The notes beneath the pieces were generated by a model that was not told the origin of the DNA, did no database searches, and worked only from the letters and a program-made list of their open reading frames with translations. Below are positions 6,608 to 7,018 of a DNA stretch of 7,018 nt, in pieces. The stretch comes from Deltaproteobacteria bacterium (GTDB taxonomy: Bacteria > Desulfobacterota > Binatia > UBA12015): the NCBI GenBank assembly GCA_003447545.1, contig DLYX01000020.1, positions 1 to 7,018 of the forward strand, written 5' to 3'. A program made the translations under genes and the position numbers. The stretch's first letter is position 1, and every line of letters starts with the position of its first letter.

Positions 6608-7018
6608 CAGCAGCCGCGCCGACTCTCAGTGCTCGGGAACGATTGATTTTTCCCCTTGACGTTCCCGACAGCGAGACTGCGCTTGGCCTGGTCGAGGAAC
6701 TGCATCAGGATGTCGGGATCTTCAAGGTTGGCAAGCAACTATTTGTAAAATCGGGTCCGGCAATCGTGCACGCGATTCAGAATCGTGGATGCGACGTATT
6801 CCTCGACCTCAAATTCCACGACATCCCGCAGACCACCGCCCTCGCGAGCGTCGAGGCCACCCGCCTCGGGGTCAAGATGTTCACCCTGCACACCTCCGGC
6901 GGGGGAGAGATGCTGCGCGCCGCGCGCGAGGCTGTCGACGCCGCGTGCGAGACCGAAGGCCACCGTCGCCCCATACTGCTCGGCGTCACCGTACTCACCA
7001 GCTCGTCTCCCGAAGACC
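6604..7018 (+). CDS. pyrF: Orotidine 5'-phosphate decarboxylase, 3' end outside window
   Basis: Decarboxylates OMP to UMP, the last step of de novo pyrimidine synthesis, in the cytosol. The first 138 residues are present; the bacterial enzyme is usually about 230-240, so roughly the N-terminal 60% of the barrel is seen. Active-site residues are D19 in FPLDVPD, K44 in FKVGKQLF, and the catalytic DLKFHDIPQT block with D68, K70 and D73. HTSGG (96-100) and LLGVTVLTS (125-133) are the next conserved strands and loops. The ATG at 6604 overlaps the proS stop as ATGA, which implies translational coupling and a shared transcript. No fault is seen in the reading frame up to the window edge. Confidence 0.96.
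   Translation, partial: MTAAAPTLSARERLIFPLDVPDSETALGLVEELHQDVGIFKVGKQLFVKSGPAIVHAIQNRGCDVFLDLKFHDIPQTTALASVEATRLGVKMFTLHTSGGGEMLRAAREAVDAACETEGHRRPILLGVTVLTSSSPED

Overview
This window looks like ordinary bacterial chromosome at moderately high G+C (about 60% by eye, not computed). Genes are tightly packed, GTG/TTG start candidates are common, and no insertion sequence, phage, tRNA, rRNA or CRISPR signature is visible. A lipobox-bearing CPFC thioredoxin-fold protein and a bacterial-type prolyl-tRNA synthetase with an editing insertion fit a diderm bacterium, perhaps a deltaproteobacterial-like or related lineage. The phylum cannot be fixed from the sequence alone.

Layout. (1) Positions 56-784, minus strand: a family 2 glycosyltransferase of the polyprenyl-phosphate glycosyltransferase type. 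(2) Positions 829-3580, plus strand, divergent from it across only 44 bases: a three-gene run made of a multi-pass membrane protein resembling GT-C glycosyltransferases, a second and different family 2 glycosyltransferase, and a class I SAM-dependent methyltransferase. (3) Positions 3501-4382, minus strand: a DsbA-like lipoprotein whose 3' end overlaps the methyltransferase 3' end tail to tail. (4) Positions 4476-4754, minus strand: a small protein with a ribbon-helix-helix-like N-terminus. (5) Positions 4862-6607, plus strand: proS, followed by pyrF (6604 to the window edge) with a 4-base ATGA overlap.

The left half reads as a small surface-glycan or glycolipid module. The two GT-A enzymes could charge or extend a lipid-linked sugar, the membrane protein could use such a donor at the membrane, and the methyltransferase could decorate a product. 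The right half is housekeeping (translation and pyrimidine synthesis) beside a periplasmic or envelope redox protein. No gene gap exceeds about 110 bases. The most noticeable non-coding signal is a perfect 12-bp palindrome in the divergent region between the ribbon-helix-helix-like gene and proS, with a repeated half-site 36 bp away. I found no convincing evidence of a previously undescribed system.
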